Source of the DNA: Symsagittifera roscoffensis
Taxonomy: Eukaryota; Xenacoelomorpha; Acoela; Convolutidae
Direction: 5' to 3'
Length of the DNA: 64,000 bases
Assembly: GCF_963678635.1 (NCBI RefSeq)
Contig: NW_026971106.1
Location: 1 to 64,000, forward strand
The notes under the pieces were generated by a model. That model worked only from the letters and a program-made list of their open reading frames with translations, was not told where the DNA came from and did no database searches. The position numbers were made by a program, and so were the translations under genes. Below, one piece after another: positions 63,737 through 64,000 of this stretch. The first letter of the stretch is position 1; each line of letters begins with the position of its first letter.

Positions 63737-64000
63737 CCGGTCAGGTCTGCGTCCCACCCGCCCTCCGTGACTCATCTTGCTTCCGAGAAATATCATTTGT
63801 TTCACCTTTACCCCATCCCAGGTCAGTTACTCTTGAAAAAAGTCCTACTTGAAACGTTCGCATTCACTTTGCCCCCTACGGGCGCAATGGTGAAGCCCAT
63901 TTTTTCTTCTCACTGAACTTCTTCTCCGAACAGTTCACATAAAACATTACTATGGTTTTATCTGAAATCTGCCGTGTCCAGCTGCGACTCCGACTTTTTT
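63737..64000 (+). repeat. array unit 27 (class II, head e), cut by window edge
   Basis: Head CCGGTCAGG as in unit 26. H1 at 63869-63887, loop TAC. The array clearly continues beyond the window. Confidence 0.88.

Larger units (their letters stand above)
11660..64000 (+). repeat. tandem array of CTAG-ended structured units (whole array)
   Basis: Twenty-six complete head-to-tail units and a partial unit at each end. All 27 visible joints end in CTAG at constant places: 12753, 14384, 16022, 17646, 19270, 20871, 22486, 24109, 25706, 27356, 28989, 30617, 32247, 33770, 35393, 37696, 40226, 42702, 45176, 47395, 49603, 51820, 54041, 56249, 58752, 61257 and 63736. A unit has a GC-rich head with hairpin H1, a ~180-330-bp middle, hairpin H2, an AT-rich body, a tail hairpin with a CCCTA-type loop, and CTAG. 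No convincing long coding frame exists; recurring 60-100-codon frames follow repeat copies. The strand given is the one on which units end in CTAG; transcription is unknown. Confidence 0.92.

Noticed and set aside
12314..63852. Many 60-109-codon open frames in the array, some repeated (for example across the f joints and in the 521-bp subrepeats)
   Set aside because: They recur because the DNA repeats. They cross hairpins and CTAG joints, lie on both strands, are rich in Phe/Lys from A/T runs, and show no domain or consistent start context.

Overview
The window looks like nematode nuclear DNA, probably Caenorhabditis-like. It is AT-rich, introns are small (64-364 bp), and a TTTTCAG- or TTTCAG-type acceptor sits 16 and 27 nt upstream of the two start codons. 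The species is not identified. There are two parts: a transposon-derived coding region on the minus strand (1 to about 9,420), and a very large tandem array read here on the plus strand (about 11,660 to the right edge).

Coding region. Six exons that join in frame encode a Helitron-type replication protein. In order, it has a short Cys/His N-terminus, two duplicated 30-codon exons, an OTU cysteine-protease-like domain, Cys-rich segments, a Helitron N-terminal domain, an HUH Rep nuclease motif, and a Pif1-family helicase split over at least three exons. The helicase C-terminus runs off the left edge. Just upstream on the same strand is a complete three-exon gene for a 184-residue SGNH hydrolase. 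Three short palindromes lie here: two inside the Helitron coding sequence and one between the genes. They share a core but have different, self-complementary arms.

Between genes and array (about 9,420-11,660) are a 106-bp duplication and about seven copies of a 215-225-bp repeat that carries ~25-nt inverted arms. I see no gene there.

Array (about 11,660-64,000). There are 26 complete head-to-tail units plus a partial unit at each end. Every unit ends in CTAG (usually CCACCTAG or CCATCTAG), preceded by a GC-rich hairpin with a CCCTA-type loop. Each unit has a GC-rich head with hairpins, then a long AT-rich body, then the tail hairpin and CTAG. Class I units (12,754-35,393; 14 units, 1.5-1.65 kb) have heads I call a, b and c. 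Class II units (35,394-64,000; 2.2-2.5 kb) have heads d, e and f, ordered d d e e f f f f f d d e e. Heads, middles and tails are shuffled between units, with joints at CTAG and near the first head hairpin (H1). The second hairpin (H2) keeps one architecture (outer stem, bulge on the 5' side, inner stem, small loop) although its sequence differs completely between classes.

Best reading: the array is a family of structured, non-coding, CTAG-ended elements amplified in tandem and recombined as cassettes. A CTAG end with an upstream hairpin recalls the CTRR-ended 3' terminus of Helitrons, and a Rep/helicase gene lies next door. However, no conserved 5' TC end is seen, the hairpin is farther from CTAG than usual, and the gene is on the opposite strand. 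The link to rolling-circle transposition is therefore a hypothesis. I found no convincing gene inside the array.
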